DNA of 64,000 nucleotides from an uncultured Opitutia bacterium (GCA_903827245.1 CAIKHO010000090.1:1-64000); one strand, 5' to 3'; shown: positions 16,354-31,431, numbered from the stretch's first letter. Numbers and translations: made by a program. Notes: generated by a model not told the origin, from the sequence alone.

Positions 16354-16956
16354 CTAGACCGCCATATAGGGTAGCCGGGCGGCCGTCGCCGCCGCCACCG
16401 GCAGGCCCTCGATGAGCTCGCCGATCGCATCCCACCGGCCATTGACCAAGGCGTCACGCGCCGACTCGCGGAGGGTGGCCTTGATGGCCTGGCCGCCAAA
16501 GCGGATCTCCTGTTTCGCCACGTCGACCGTGATCTCAAGCGATGGATCCGCCTCAACCGCGGCCGAGAGCCGGGCAATATTCGCCCGTTCGGCGCTCAGG
16601 CATGGCAGCCCGAGCGTGATGGAATTGCCGAAGAAGATCTCCGCGAAGTTCTCGGCGACGACCGCGCGAAAGCCGTATTTCTGGATGGCCTGCGGCGCGT
16701 GCTCGCGCGATGAACCGCAGCCGAAGTTGGCCCCGGAAAGCAGGATCGTGGCGCCCTTGAAACGCGCCTCGTTGAGCGGGTGCGGTTTTTCGCTGCCATC
16801 GGGATTGCGCCGGACGTCCGCAAACAGACCTTCGCCCAGCCCGTCGAAAGTCACGCATTTCAGGTAGCGCGCCGGGATGATGCGGTCGGTGTCGATGTCG
16901 TTGCCGGGGACGGATACCCCGCGGCCGGTGATTTGGGTGATTTTTGCAAGAGCCAT
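16354..16956 (-). CDS. leuD: 3-isopropylmalate dehydratase small subunit
   Basis: The 200-residue protein is LeuD, the swivel subunit of isopropylmalate isomerase, which with LeuC converts 2- to 3-isopropylmalate in leucine biosynthesis. Typical blocks are GNDIDTDRIIPARYLK, FKGATILLSGANFGCGSSRE (substrate-binding GCGSSREHA) and FAEIFFGNSITLGLP. Length is normal. leuC lies upstream on the same strand with a 41-base spacer, so the two form an operon. A LysR-type regulator is divergent from leuC. The downstream end shows no terminator. Confidence 0.96.
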   Translation of the reverse strand: MALAKITQITGRGVSVPGNDIDTDRIIPARYLKCVTFDGLGEGLFADVRRNPDGSEKPHPLNEARFKGATILLSGANFGCGSSREHAPQAIQKYGFRAVVAENFAEIFFGNSITLGLPCLSAERANIARLSAAVEADPSLEITVDVAKQEIRFGGQAIKATLRESARDALVNGRWDAIGELIEGLPVAAATAARLPYMAV

Positions 16957-16997
16957 GGTAGGAAGCAGGTGACGGGAGACAGGTGACAGTGGACAGG

Positions 16998-18416
<1,419 letters not shown>

Positions 18417-18511
18417 GAGTGAAGGGTCTGTTGGGGAAAACAGGAAGGGAGTTCAACGTCCACCTTATCAGGGTTTGCCATGGCGTGGAAATACCTCTTC
18501 GGTGGTCTGTG
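18417..18511. promoter_or_regulatory. Divergent promoter region between leuC and the LysR-type regulator
   Basis: The 95-base gap between two divergent starts must hold control sites for both genes. It contains a GCCATGGC palindrome with roughly symmetric flanks, which could be a LysR-type site, but no clear -35/-10 pair is visible. Confidence 0.35.
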
Positions 18512-19438
18512 ATGCCTCGGGAGTATCAGTTTCCCTTTGAGCTCCGCCACCTCGTCTACTTCCACGAGGTCGCACGGCAGCTGCATTTTCGCAAGGCGGC
18601 CGAGGCCCTTGCTATCGCCCAGCCGGCGTTAAGCCGCCAGATCTCGCAGCTCGAGGGCGAATTAGGGACGCCGCTCTTCATCCGGTCGCGCCGCCGCGTG
18701 GAACTCACCCCGGCCGGCCGACTTCTCGCCGAGCGCGTCGAACCGGTCTTGCGCATGCTGAAGGGTGTTGCGACAGAGCTCGAGGCGGTGGCCGGTGGCG
18801 AGCGCGGGCATGTCCGCGTGGCTTTTACTGGGCTCGCGATGTCAACCGTCCTGCCCGCCATCCTGCGTGAGTTTAACCAGCGCTATCCCGGGATCCGTCT
18901 CGAGCTGAACGAATCGCCGACCTCGGCCCAGTTGACGGCCTTGCAGAACGGGGACCTGGCCTGCGGGTTCTTTCATCCCGACGCCCCCACCCCGGGACTG
19001 CGCACACGCGTGCTGCTGCAGGAACGAAATGGCGTCCTGCTGCCGGCCGGCCATCCTCTGGCGCGGAAAGGCGCCCTACGCCTCCGGGATCTCGCCGCCA
19101 CGCCCTTCGTGCTGTTTCCGCGCAAGCACAATCCCGGTTTCTACGATCGGGTCCTGGCCGCCTTCACGCATGCCGGCGTCACCCCGGTCATCGCGGAGGA
19201 GGTCTGGCCGCGCGCGAACAGCATCGGGTTGGTCCGGGCCGGGCTCGGCGCAACCTTCATGACCCCATCCGAGGCGCAGCATTTGCCGACCGAGGTGAGT
19301 TTTCATCCCCTGACCGGCCCGGCCCCCGAGAGCCGCCTCGTGCTGGGGTGGCGCCAGCCGCCGGCGCCCGATCCTGCCCTGGCCGCCTTTCTCGCCGTCG
19401 CGGCCGAGGTCGTCGCGGCTGCCGGCAAGCCCATGTAG
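18512..19438 (+). CDS. LysR-family transcriptional regulator
   Basis: The 308-residue protein starts with the LysR winged helix-turn-helix (LRHLVYFHEVARQLHFRKAA, then ALAIAQPALSRQISQLEGEL, about residues 10-65). It continues with the effector-binding domain from about residue 90 (GHVRVAFTGLAM, LNESPTSAQLTAL), as in the CynR/CbbR-type subgroup. The ATG at 18512 matches the usual position of the DNA-binding domain; the frame is open upstream to 18419 but that would run to the leuC start. Its divergent placement suggests control of leuCD and of itself, an inference from gene order only. The effector is unknown. Confidence 0.9.
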   Translation: MPREYQFPFELRHLVYFHEVARQLHFRKAAEALAIAQPALSRQISQLEGELGTPLFIRSRRRVELTPAGRLLAERVEPVLRMLKGVATELEAVAGGERGHVRVAFTGLAMSTVLPAILREFNQRYPGIRLELNESPTSAQLTALQNGDLACGFFHPDAPTPGLRTRVLLQERNGVLLPAGHPLARKGALRLRDLAATPFVLFPRKHNPGFYDRVLAAFTHAGVTPVIAEEVWPRANSIGLVRAGLGATFMTPSEAQHLPTEVSFHPLTGPAPESRLVLGWRQPPAPDPALAAFLAVAAEVVAAAGKPM

Positions 19439-19480
19439 TTCAGGCCGAGCCTTTGGCCGTGGCTTGGACCGGGCGCGAAC

Positions 19481-21283
19481 CTACTTCTTCAGGCGCGTGA
19501 CGAGGTTGGTCATCTCCTGGTCCAGCTGCCGGCCCGGCTCGACCTTCAAGGCGGACCGGGCGTAATCCACCGCGCGCAAGGCGCCGGGCCGGTCTCCGAG
19601 TTGCAGCAGGTGCTCGGAGAAAACCACGACGATTTCGTCGAAAAACTCGATGCCGGCGCCATGGCCGAAATTGTCGACGGTCGCATTGTAGGTGCGGACT
19701 TGCTCGGCCTGGGACTGGGTCTCGAAGCTGCGCTTGAGGATGCCCACTGCCTGCTGGATGCTGAGGTCGCGGCGTTCCTCCTGGTACTTGCGGGCGAGGC
19801 GTTTCTCCTCGAAATCGGCCAGGCTGACCTCGCCCCGGGCCCGCAGGCTCGCCGTCAGCCGGTTGCTGAAGACGATCTCCAGGTCGGGATAGCGCTGGAA
19901 CGCCAGCGCGGCCTCGCGCAGCGTCGCCTCAACCAGGGCCGGTCCCGCCTGCTGGGCCTGTTGCGCGGCGAGCAGTGTCTCCCACGCCGCGAGGTTGCGC
20001 CGCTCGTAATTCACGGCCTTGCGTGCGCTCGCCACCGCCTGGGCGGCCTGATGTTGCTGCAGCCGCTCATCCGCAAACACCGCGTGGATCCGCGACTGCC
20101 GGTAGCTCGGGAGCGTGCGGAAGCGTTCGGAAAGGAATCTGATCTCGTGGTCGGAAAGCTCGCGCCAGGTCTGCGGATCGTAGGCCACGCCCGTGACGAA
20201 CCGTTGCTCGGCATAGCGCCCGGCATCGAGCTGCCATTTCTGGTCGCCATCCAGGTAGCCGAACCACGCATGGCGACCGTCGAGCCCGGAGCCGACGAAC
20301 AACAGGGTCGGCACACCGCGGGCCTTCCCCGCCTCCACGGCAAAGTACGCCTGGTCGACGCAAATGCCGCCGTCGCGAAGGATGTCCGACAGCCGGTACG
20401 AACGCCCCGGCCACACCATGCTCTGACTTTGGGCGCGATCCATCCGGTACCGGATCATCGTGTAGGCCTGCGGCAGCTGGCCCAGCGGATAGGTCACGGC
20501 ATCCTGCGCCCACTCCAGCTCGGGAAAGGGCGCCACGGCATCGACCACGAATTTCAGCTCATCGGCACCCAGACGTCACAGCCGCTGGTAAGTATGGCCC
20601 GCCCGGTCCTCGCGCACCCACCAGGCGAAAGCCTCGCTGGCGCGCGGCCAGCGGCGGGGCAGAGCAGCGGCGCTGACCTGGGCGTGCGGCCAGTCCGGTG
20701 GTGGCGGCAGGTCGTAGACGACCGCGATGGCGAGGGCGAGCGACGCGTACTCTTTGAAACGCGATGAATCCCACTGGTAGATCTCGTTCAGCAGGCCGAA
20801 AACCCGCGGCACGTAGTCCACGGGGGACAGCAGGGAGAAAAATTCATCGGAGAAGGCCGCGTTTTCCAGCAGCCACCGCTGCAACTCCGGGGAGAGAAAT
20901 TCCGCCAGCCGCCGGTCGGTGGAGGAATAGCTGCGGGTCATGTTCTCATGGGCCACTTTGGCCTGCTCCACGGCGGGAACCCAGCGCAGGACAAAGTGCG
21001 CCTCGTTTTCGGCGAAGAGCGCCGCCCAGCGATGGACATAAAACCAGCCTTCCGCCGCGTTGAGGCGGTCCCGCGCATATGCGGAGTTGGCGGCACCCAG
21101 TGCCACGGCGTCGACCCCGGTCCAATCGCCCTTCGCCCCCGCGTTCGCCAGCGCAGCGAGCCGCGCGCGCGACGGCGGTGCCAGTGCCTCCGCCTCGGGA
21201 ATGGATTCCGGCCCGGCGGCCGCATGCAACGACAGGGCACATGCCATCAGTAGAAAAAGGTCGAGAGGCCGGCAGGCGGACAT
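19481..21283 (-). pseudogene. Exported transglutaminase-like protein gene split by an in-frame TGA
   Basis: One continuous reading frame from ATG 21283 to the stop at 19481 is interrupted only by TGA at 20578-20576; no frame change is needed. The first part (235 residues) has a signal peptide (MSACRPLDLFLLMACALSL) and a helical domain. The part after the stop continues RLGADELKFVVDAVAP and carries the transglutaminase-like triad in GGICVDQA, GRHAWFGY and WQLDAGRY, followed by helical repeat-like sequence. The stop is followed by C (TGAC), a leaky context. Options are a recent nonsense mutation, a sequencing error, readthrough, or restart at GTG 20548, which lacks a visible ribosome site. Without the restart the catalytic domain would not be exported or made. 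Confidence 0.7.
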
Positions 21284-21340
21284 GATCCTTCCCTAGCCTA
21301 TTGCCCCTGTCATGCGAAGCGAAGAATGGGTCGTGGGCGT

Positions 21341-21404
21341 TTGCGGTTTTCGCAGGCGGCGAGCTGGCTCGCGTTCCCAGAGCGCCTGCGAGCAGGCGGC
21401 CTAC
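21341..21404. repeat. REP-like double hairpin in the clpC downstream spacer
   Basis: The spacer of about 250 bases (21284-21534) holds two tight hairpins: GCGAGC-TG-GCTCGC at 21359-21372 and GCCTGC-GA-GCAGGC at 21384-21397. The second is followed by CTAC at 21401-21404, that is, GTAG on the minus strand. GTAG plus a small hairpin is the REP layout, and its stem is the same as in the element at 33791-33854. The rest of the spacer shows only the clpC terminator. Confidence 0.65.
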
Positions 21405-21463
21405 CTATTCAAACCGAGCCACTGCCAGAAGAATGAGGGCTCTGCCAGGCCGCGCCTTGGAAC

Positions 21464-21508
21464 TAAAAAAAAAGCCCCGCCCCCTTGATCTCGGGGAGCG
21501 GGGCTTTT
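21464..21508 (-). terminator. Intrinsic terminator of the mcsA-mcsB-clpC operon
   Basis: On the minus strand, AAAAGCCCCGC (21508-21498) pairs with GCGGGGCTTTT (21480-21470) and runs into a tract of T residues ending near 21464. It lies 27 bases after the clpC stop. Confidence 0.88.
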
Positions 21509-21534
21509 CTCAACGGCGGGTGGCCGTCTTTGTT

Positions 21535-24060
<2,526 letters not shown>

Positions 24061-24077
24061 AGTTGGTATAGATCGTC

Positions 24078-25163
24078 TCAGTTCTGTCCGTTGATAATGA
24101 AATTCGGTCGCGGGAAATTTGCAAACTCCGTCCGCAAGCGCGCCGCGCGCAGGAGGTCGCGCTCCGTTGGCTCGAACTCGCCCTTCTGCGCATGCTGGAG
24201 ATGCCCGGGCTGCGCCTCGATGAAGAGCCGGTCGATGACCGCGCGGTTGGTGTCCGGAAACACGCCCAGATCCGCGCCGAAGCGCAGCAGGGACAGCAGG
24301 TTCATGGCCTCGCCCGAACTGAGCAGATGGCTGTTCTGGAGGATCCCGTAGGCGCGCCCGATCTTGTCGAAGAGTTTCCTCGCGTCGGTCTCCATCAGCT
24401 TGGCGCGGGCGTTGAGCTCATGCTCCACGATCGAGTTCAGCACGCTCCCCAGCCGCTTGATGATTTCCTCCTCGGCCTCGCCGAGGGTCGTCTGGTTCGA
24501 AATCTGGAAGATGCTGCCGCTGGCATCCGAGCCTTCGCCAAAAAGCCCGCGCACGACCATCCCGAGCTGGTTGACGGCCCGCACCACCTTTTCCATCTGG
24601 CCGGCAATTACGAGGGCGGGCAGGTGCATCATCGCGGAAGCCCGCATGCCGGTCCCGAGGTTGGTCGGGCAGGCGGTCAGGTAACCCAGCGTCGGCGAGA
24701 AGGCATAGTCCAGCTGCTCCTCCAGGCCCGTGTCGAAGTCATTGATGGCGTTCCAGGCTTTCTTGAGCTGGAAGCCGGCGCGCAGCACCTGGATCCGGAG
24801 GTGGTCCTCCTCGTTGATCATCACGGAAAAGGTCTGGTCCTTGCTGATGACGACCCCGCCCCCGCCCTTGGAGCCGCTGAGTTCACGGCTGATGAGATGG
24901 CGTTCCACCAGGATCTGGCGCTCGAGGTCCGTGAGCTCGTCCACCGCGACATTGAGCGCCCGCTTCATCTGCGGGGTGGCCGCCACCGCCTGGCGGCAGG
25001 TCTCCAGCAGGCTGGCGCGCTCCGCCTTCCCGGCCCAGCCGGGAAATGACTTGCCGGCGAGGTTCCGCGCCAAGCGCACCCGCGTCATCAGGACGATCGC
25101 CGTCTTGTTGCTGGCCGAGTCGGTCAGCTCGCAGGGCGTGTCGATGAGCGAGTTGATCGTCAT
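24078..25163 (-). CDS. mcsB: Protein arginine kinase McsB
   Basis: The 361-residue protein belongs to the phosphagen-kinase family and matches McsB, which phosphorylates arginines of proteins and so marks them for ClpC-ClpP degradation. Visible motifs are VLMTRVRLARNL (N-terminal ATP-phosphate contacts), ISRELSGSKG, INEEDHLRIQVL (catalytic Glu region), LTACPTNLGTGMRAS (active-site Cys) and QISNQTTLGEAEEEI. An RDxxR motif near the C-terminus corresponds to the phosphoarginine sensor of the Bacillus protein. The ATG at 25163 lies four bases after the mcsA stop; the frame is open further up but overlaps mcsA. clpC follows after 17 bases. Confidence 0.93.
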   Translation of the reverse strand: MTINSLIDTPCELTDSASNKTAIVLMTRVRLARNLAGKSFPGWAGKAERASLLETCRQAVAATPQMKRALNVAVDELTDLERQILVERHLISRELSGSKGGGGVVISKDQTFSVMINEEDHLRIQVLRAGFQLKKAWNAINDFDTGLEEQLDYAFSPTLGYLTACPTNLGTGMRASAMMHLPALVIAGQMEKVVRAVNQLGMVVRGLFGEGSDASGSIFQISNQTTLGEAEEEIIKRLGSVLNSIVEHELNARAKLMETDARKLFDKIGRAYGILQNSHLLSSGEAMNLLSLLRFGADLGVFPDTNRAVIDRLFIEAQPGHLQHAQKGEFEPTERDLLRAARLRTEFANFPRPNFIINGQN

Positions 25164-25167
25164 GGGA

Positions 25168-25674
25168 TCAGCGTGCGGGTTTTTCACTGAACGCTTGTTT
25201 GACTTGGTTAATTTCATCGCGGTAGCGCGCGGCTTCCTCGTAACGCTCGGATTTGACGGCGTCGGTCAGGTTGAGCTCGAGCTTGGTTAGACGGTCGTAA
25301 AGCGATTTGCGCTCCAGCGCGACCCGCGGGACCTTGCCGGTGTGGGTGATGCCCTTGTGCATGTTGTCCAGGAGCGGGTCGAGCATGCCCTTGAAGGTGT
25401 CGTAGCACGCCGGGCAGCCGAAGCGGCCCTGTTTCTTGAAATCCGCCTGGGTGAACCCGCATTGCTCGCACTTCGCCGAGCTCGTCGCGCTCTCCGGGGT
25501 CAGGGCGGTCGTGAGTAGCAGGTCGGTCAGCGAAAAACCGCTCGGGTCGGTGACGCCCTTGGCCTGGGCGCATTCCTCGCAGAGATCCACCTTGTGCACC
25601 TTGTTGCTCACGATCTTGGTGAGATGCACGGTGGCGGGCTTGGAGCAGAAGTCACATTTCAGAGGATTGGCCAT
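25168..25674 (-). CDS. mcsA: McsA-like zinc-finger activator of McsB
   Basis: The 168-residue protein has two zinc-binding pairs, CDFC with CEEC and CEQC with CPAC, and a C-terminal UVR motif (SERYEEAARYRDEINQVK), as in McsA. In Bacillus, McsA activates the arginine kinase McsB and binds ClpC. The ATG at 25674 (MANPLKCDFC) fits; upstream in-frame codons would add residues with no family match. It is the first gene of the mcsA-mcsB-clpC operon. The repressor ctsR, which precedes it in Firmicutes, is absent, so heat control must differ here. Confidence 0.9.
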   Translation of the reverse strand: MANPLKCDFCSKPATVHLTKIVSNKVHKVDLCEECAQAKGVTDPSGFSLTDLLLTTALTPESATSSAKCEQCGFTQADFKKQGRFGCPACYDTFKGMLDPLLDNMHKGITHTGKVPRVALERKSLYDRLTKLELNLTDAVKSERYEEAARYRDEINQVKQAFSEKPAR

Positions 25675-25832
25675 GGATGTCGGTAAATTGCCTGCACCAA
25701 GCATGCCACGGTCCGGCTCGCTGGCAAGTGTCCGCACTCAACTCTTCTCCCGGCGCCGGATCGGCGCAGTGCGACAGGCGGCAAGCGCAAGCGTGTCGCC
25801 AAACGACGGGTGGTCCGGCTGACGCCACGCCG

Positions 25833-26699
25833 TTAGATCCGGGTGCCTTCGATCAGCACGCGTTTCCGGAACGAGGCTAGCACGCGCTGCGTGACCGGCC
25901 CCGGCTTGCCCGCGCCGATTTCGCGGCCATCGAGCTTGACCACGGGGATCACCTCGGCACCGGTGCCGCTGAGGAAGCACTCGTCGGCGCACCAGATGTC
26001 ATAGCGGGTCATGTCGGTCTCGCGCAGGGGAATGTTGAGCTCATGCGCTATGTCGATGATTGTGCTCCGGGTGATTCCCTTGAGCGCGCCCTGCGATGCG
26101 CCGGGCGTCAGGATCTCGCCCTTGTGCACGATGAAGACGTTGTCGGCCGTGCATTCGGCGACATAGCCCTGGTCGTTCAGCATGATCGCCTCCAGCGCAC
26201 CGAATTGCTTCGCCTCGATCTTGGCCAGGATGTTGTTCAGGTAGTTGAGGGACTTGATTGTCGCCGGCAGCGCCGCCGGCCCGATGCGGCGGGTCGGCAC
26301 CGTGACGATGGCGAGTCCGTTCTCGTAGTATTCCTTGGGATAAAGCGAAATCTTGCTCGCGATGATGAAGAGCGAGGGCTTCGGACAAAGCCAGGGAGCC
26401 AGCCCGAGATCGCCCACGCCGCGCGTGACGACCAGGCGGATATAGGCATCCGTCAGCCCGTTGGCCCGGCAGGTTTCGCAGGTGGCCTTGCTCAATTCGG
26501 CGCGCGACAGCGGGATTGGCAGCAAGATGGCCTTCGCGGAATATTCCAGCCGCTCCAGATGCTCTTCCAGCCGGAAAATATTCCCGCCGTAGAGGCGGAT
26601 ACCCTCGAAAACGCCATCGCCATAGAGCAGGCCGTGGTCGAACACGGACACCTTGGCGTCGGCCTCATCCACTAATTTACCATCGAGGTAGATTTTCAT
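25833..26699 (-). CDS. ilvE: Class IV aminotransferase, branched-chain type
   Basis: The 288-residue protein is a fold-type IV PLP aminotransferase. It starts MKIYLDGKLVDEADAKVSVF and has GDGVFEGIRLYGG at the substrate entrance, the PLP Lys in ATIKSLNYLNNILAK, EAIMLNDQGYVAECTADNVF, and the phosphate-cup GITRSTII. The pattern is that of branched-chain aminotransferase (last step of Leu, Ile and Val synthesis), though D-amino-acid aminotransferase shares the fold. The start ATG at 26699 is preferred to 26708. It is separated by about 160 bases from mcsA and probably has its own promoter. leuCD lies about 9 kb away. Confidence 0.82.
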   Translation of the reverse strand: MKIYLDGKLVDEADAKVSVFDHGLLYGDGVFEGIRLYGGNIFRLEEHLERLEYSAKAILLPIPLSRAELSKATCETCRANGLTDAYIRLVVTRGVGDLGLAPWLCPKPSLFIIASKISLYPKEYYENGLAIVTVPTRRIGPAALPATIKSLNYLNNILAKIEAKQFGALEAIMLNDQGYVAECTADNVFIVHKGEILTPGASQGALKGITRSTIIDIAHELNIPLRETDMTRYDIWCADECFLSGTGAEVIPVVKLDGREIGAGKPGPVTQRVLASFRKRVLIEGTRI

Positions 26700-26980
26700 C
26701 CCGACCACGGTAGCGGCCTGTGAAAAGTTTTGTCGAGCCTCCGCTGGCGCAGGCCCCGGTCACCGCGCGTTGAGTTCGGGCAGCACAGCCGGCCCACGGT
26801 ATCCCGGGGTCCTGAACCCGGAAACCAGCAACGCCCCCGGGGACGCGAAACTTTCAATTATAGTCGCCCGGCCGTGAACTATGTTTCTCGCCCAAGACGC
26901 GACCCGCGCGCGAGTTTCCCCGGGCCGGCCGCCGCCAGCCACCGCGTCCTATCTCGAATAAAATCAATGAACATCCTCCA

Positions 26981-27739
26981 ATGCATCCGCGTCCCCGCCC
27001 CTCTTCCCCTCCTGGCTTCACCCTCATCGAATTGCTGACGGTCATCGCCATCATCGGCATCCTTGCCGCGGTGATCATCCCGACCGTCGGCAAGGTGCGC
27101 GAAACCGCCCAGCGCACCGTCGATGCCAACAATCTCCGGGAAATCGCCAAGGCCGCGATGATTTATGCCGGCGATAATAACGACCGTCTCCCCGACCCGC
27201 AGAATCTGGCCACGACTTTCCCGGGTTCGGCCGCCGTCCATCGGTTTCCTGCCGCCCTCGCACGCCATGGCGTGCTCACGGATCCCTCGTTCTATTTCGC
27301 CAAAAACGATCCGTACTTTAACGGCACCTACCCGGCCGCGATTCTCGCGCCGGGTAACAACCAGCGAAACCAACTGGATCCCGATTTCACCGCCAACCGC
27401 TATCTCGCCTGGGAGTTCGTCGGCGGTTTGAAGATGGGCGACCCCGCCACCACGCCGGTCGCCTACACCCGCGGGCTCACCGCCAATGGGACCTGGGATC
27501 CCATCACGGGGGTCTACAAGGACACCGGAGGTTACATCGCGTATCTGGGCGGTAACGTGACATTCTACCCCTCCATTGCGGGCAAACTGACCTCCAATAG
27601 TTCAGGCCAGCCCGTCGACGACCTCAGTAAGGCCATCCCTTTCAATCCCACTGCTCCGGCCCGCCTTTATGGCACGCCACCTCCGGGCGGGGCTCTACTG
27701 GGCGATCCCGCAGGCGTGCCGGCCGCCCAGGGTCCCTGA
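26981..27739 (+). CDS. Type II secretion/type IV pilus-like pseudopilin
   Basis: The 252-residue protein has a prepilin leader and methylation site (PPGFTLIELLTVIAIIGILA, residues 11-30), cleaved by prepilin peptidase after Gly. Then comes a helix with TVDANNLREIAKAAMIYAGD. The rest is a variable Gly- and Pro-rich globular part typical of the numerous single pseudopilin genes of verrucomicrobia and planctomycetes. It would be exported and inserted in the inner membrane and may form a filament or secretion pseudopilus. No other secretion gene is nearby. The 280-base spacer upstream (26700-26980) is divergent to the aminotransferase and shows an ATTATAGTC stretch but no convincing promoter. Confidence 0.78.
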   Translation: MHPRPRPSSPPGFTLIELLTVIAIIGILAAVIIPTVGKVRETAQRTVDANNLREIAKAAMIYAGDNNDRLPDPQNLATTFPGSAAVHRFPAALARHGVLTDPSFYFAKNDPYFNGTYPAAILAPGNNQRNQLDPDFTANRYLAWEFVGGLKMGDPATTPVAYTRGLTANGTWDPITGVYKDTGGYIAYLGGNVTFYPSIAGKLTSNSSGQPVDDLSKAIPFNPTAPARLYGTPPPGGALLGDPAGVPAAQGP

Positions 27740-27750
27740 GCGTTTCGTTT

Positions 27751-27783
27751 GTCGGCTCGCCGTGCGGCCGGCGGCTTTTTTTT
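27751..27783 (+). terminator. Probable intrinsic terminator after the pseudopilin gene
   Basis: A G+C-rich stem (GCCG at 27759-27762 with CGGC at 27769-27772, with further pairings possible) is followed by eight T residues at 27776-27783. It lies 12 bases after the pseudopilin stop. Confidence 0.55.
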
Positions 27784-27832
27784 ATTTCCCGCTTCCACCG
27801 CCTGCCCCGGGTCACCAGTGTGCCCGACCGTC

Positions 27833-29572
27833 ATGACGACACCCGTCACTCCCGCCGCCGACATCACCTATATCATCGGGCATAAAAACCCCGATGCCGA
27901 CGCCATCTGCTCGGCCATCGCGTACGCGGCCTTCAAGGAGCAGCGCGGCGAAAAGGGTTACGTCGCCGCGCGCTGCGGCAATTCCAACGCCCGCATCGAC
28001 ACCATCCTGGAGCGCTTCCGGCAGCCTCTCCCCTTGTATGTCAGCGATGTCTCACCACGCGTGCGCGATCTCATGGCCGCCGAGATCGTCTCCGTGTCCG
28101 CCAATGCCACCTGCGCCGAGGCGCTGGAACTCATCGACCAGCACGACATCCGCCTGCTCCCCGTGACCGACGCCGGCCGGCGCGTGGTGGGAACCATCTC
28201 CCTCGCCCACCTCGGCGGCATTTTCATTCCGCGCGCCAGCGAGCCCCGCCTCATGCGGCAGGTCAACACCTCCCTCGCGAACATCGCCCGCGCCCTCCAG
28301 GGCCGGGTCCTCTGCTTCACCGACGAACGCAAGCCCGAGCGGCTTTACGTGCGGCTCGGCACCATGGACATCCGCTCCTTCTGGAAGATTTCCGAGCGCG
28401 AGAACATTCCCGCCGCGCAGTCCATCATCATCGTCGGCGACCGGCGCGACGTGCAGCACCGCGCCATCGAGCTCGGGGTCCGCGCCATCGTCATCACCAG
28501 CAACCTGCCCGTCGAGGACGACATCGTGCAGCAGGCCAAGGCCAAGGGCGTCGGGCTGATCGTGAGCCCCCACGATTCCGCCACCACGGCTTGGGTCGTG
28601 CGCACCGCCTCGACCATCGAGCGCGTGATCGAGACCGAGTTCACCTCCGTCCACCCCGACACCCGGATCGCCGAGATCCGCCGCAAGATCGCCACCCACA
28701 GCGTCTCGACCTTCATCGTGCTCGACGACGCTGGCACCCTCGTGGGCGTGCTCTCGCGAGGCGACATCCTCAAGCCGGTGAAAACCCGACTCGTCCTCGT
28801 CGATCACAACGAGATGACCCAAGCCGTCTCCGGCGCCGACCAGGTCATCATCACCGAGATCATCGACCATCACCGGATCGGCGCCCTGAACACCCAGCAG
28901 CCCATCCTTTTCCTCAACGAGCCGGTCGGCTCGACCTGCACCATCGTGGCCGATCTCTTCCGCCGGGAGCAGCTCACCCCGTCCCCCGAGCTGGCCGGCA
29001 TCATGATGTCGGGCATCATCTCCGATACCCTCAACCTAAACAGCCCGACCACCACCCCGAAGGACGGTGTCCTGCTCGCCTGGCTCGCGGGCATCGCCCA
29101 GGTCGATCCGCCCAAGCTGGCCGAAATGATCTTCAGCTCCGGGTCCGTGATCCTGGCGAACCCGCCCGAGAAAGTCGTCCGCTCCGACTACAAGATCTAC
29201 GAGGAGGACGGCGTGCGGTTCGCCGTGTCCCAGGTCGAGGAGCTGGGCTTCGGGAACTTCTGGCAGCACGCCCGCGAGATCGCCGAGGCCCTGCAGTCCC
29301 TGCGCGAGGAGGAACGCCTCGGCTTCGCCTGCCTGCTCGTGACTGACATCAACACCCAGAACTCGCTCCTGCTCGTGAAGGGCGACGCGGGTTTTATCCA
29401 GCGGATTTCCTACGCCCACGTGGAGAAGGACGAAATCTTCGACCTGCCCGGCATCGTGAGCCGGAAAAAGCAGCTCATCCCCTACATCGGAACCATTCTC
29501 AAGGAGATGACGGCCGAGGGCACCGCCCCGAAAGCCCCCAGTGCCCCGCCCTTCCGCAAGGGCCGGCGGTGA
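27833..29572 (+). CDS. Manganese-dependent inorganic pyrophosphatase (family II) with CBS/DRTGG insert
   Basis: The 579-residue protein is a DHH-superfamily family II pyrophosphatase carrying a regulatory insert. The active-site motifs are GHKNPDADAICSA (H17, D21, D23) and EIIDHHRIG. A pair of CBS domains (from VRDLMAAEIVSVSANATCAE, and IRRKIATHSVSTFIVLDDAG) flanks a DRTGG-like domain. The C-terminal DHHA2 part has SRKKQLIPYIG. It hydrolyses PPi in the cytoplasm. In the known CBS-containing enzymes AMP/ADP and diadenosine polyphosphates modulate activity, which is likely here but not shown. ATG 27833 directly precedes the first domain; the frame is open to 27749. Confidence 0.92.
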   Translation: MTTPVTPAADITYIIGHKNPDADAICSAIAYAAFKEQRGEKGYVAARCGNSNARIDTILERFRQPLPLYVSDVSPRVRDLMAAEIVSVSANATCAEALELIDQHDIRLLPVTDAGRRVVGTISLAHLGGIFIPRASEPRLMRQVNTSLANIARALQGRVLCFTDERKPERLYVRLGTMDIRSFWKISERENIPAAQSIIIVGDRRDVQHRAIELGVRAIVITSNLPVEDDIVQQAKAKGVGLIVSPHDSATTAWVVRTASTIERVIETEFTSVHPDTRIAEIRRKIATHSVSTFIVLDDAGTLVGVLSRGDILKPVKTRLVLVDHNEMTQAVSGADQVIITEIIDHHRIGALNTQQPILFLNEPVGSTCTIVADLFRREQLTPSPELAGIMMSGIISDTLNLNSPTTTPKDGVLLAWLAGIAQVDPPKLAEMIFSSGSVILANPPEKVVRSDYKIYEEDGVRFAVSQVEELGFGNFWQHAREIAEALQSLREEERLGFACLLVTDINTQNSLLLVKGDAGFIQRISYAHVEKDEIFDLPGIVSRKKQLIPYIGTILKEMTAEGTAPKAPSAPPFRKGRR

Positions 29573-29637
29573 AGCCAGGAACCGCCCGTAAACTGCGGCG
29601 TTGATTCGCGCCGGGGGGTTCCGCAATTTGACCAGTT

Positions 29638-31427
<1,790 letters not shown>

Positions 31428-31431
<4 letters not shown>

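Noticed and set aside
20576-20578. Selenocysteine readthrough at the TGA in the transglutaminase-like gene
   Set aside because: The position is not a redox site, no SECIS-like hairpin with the right spacing is apparent, and no selenocysteine machinery is in the window.
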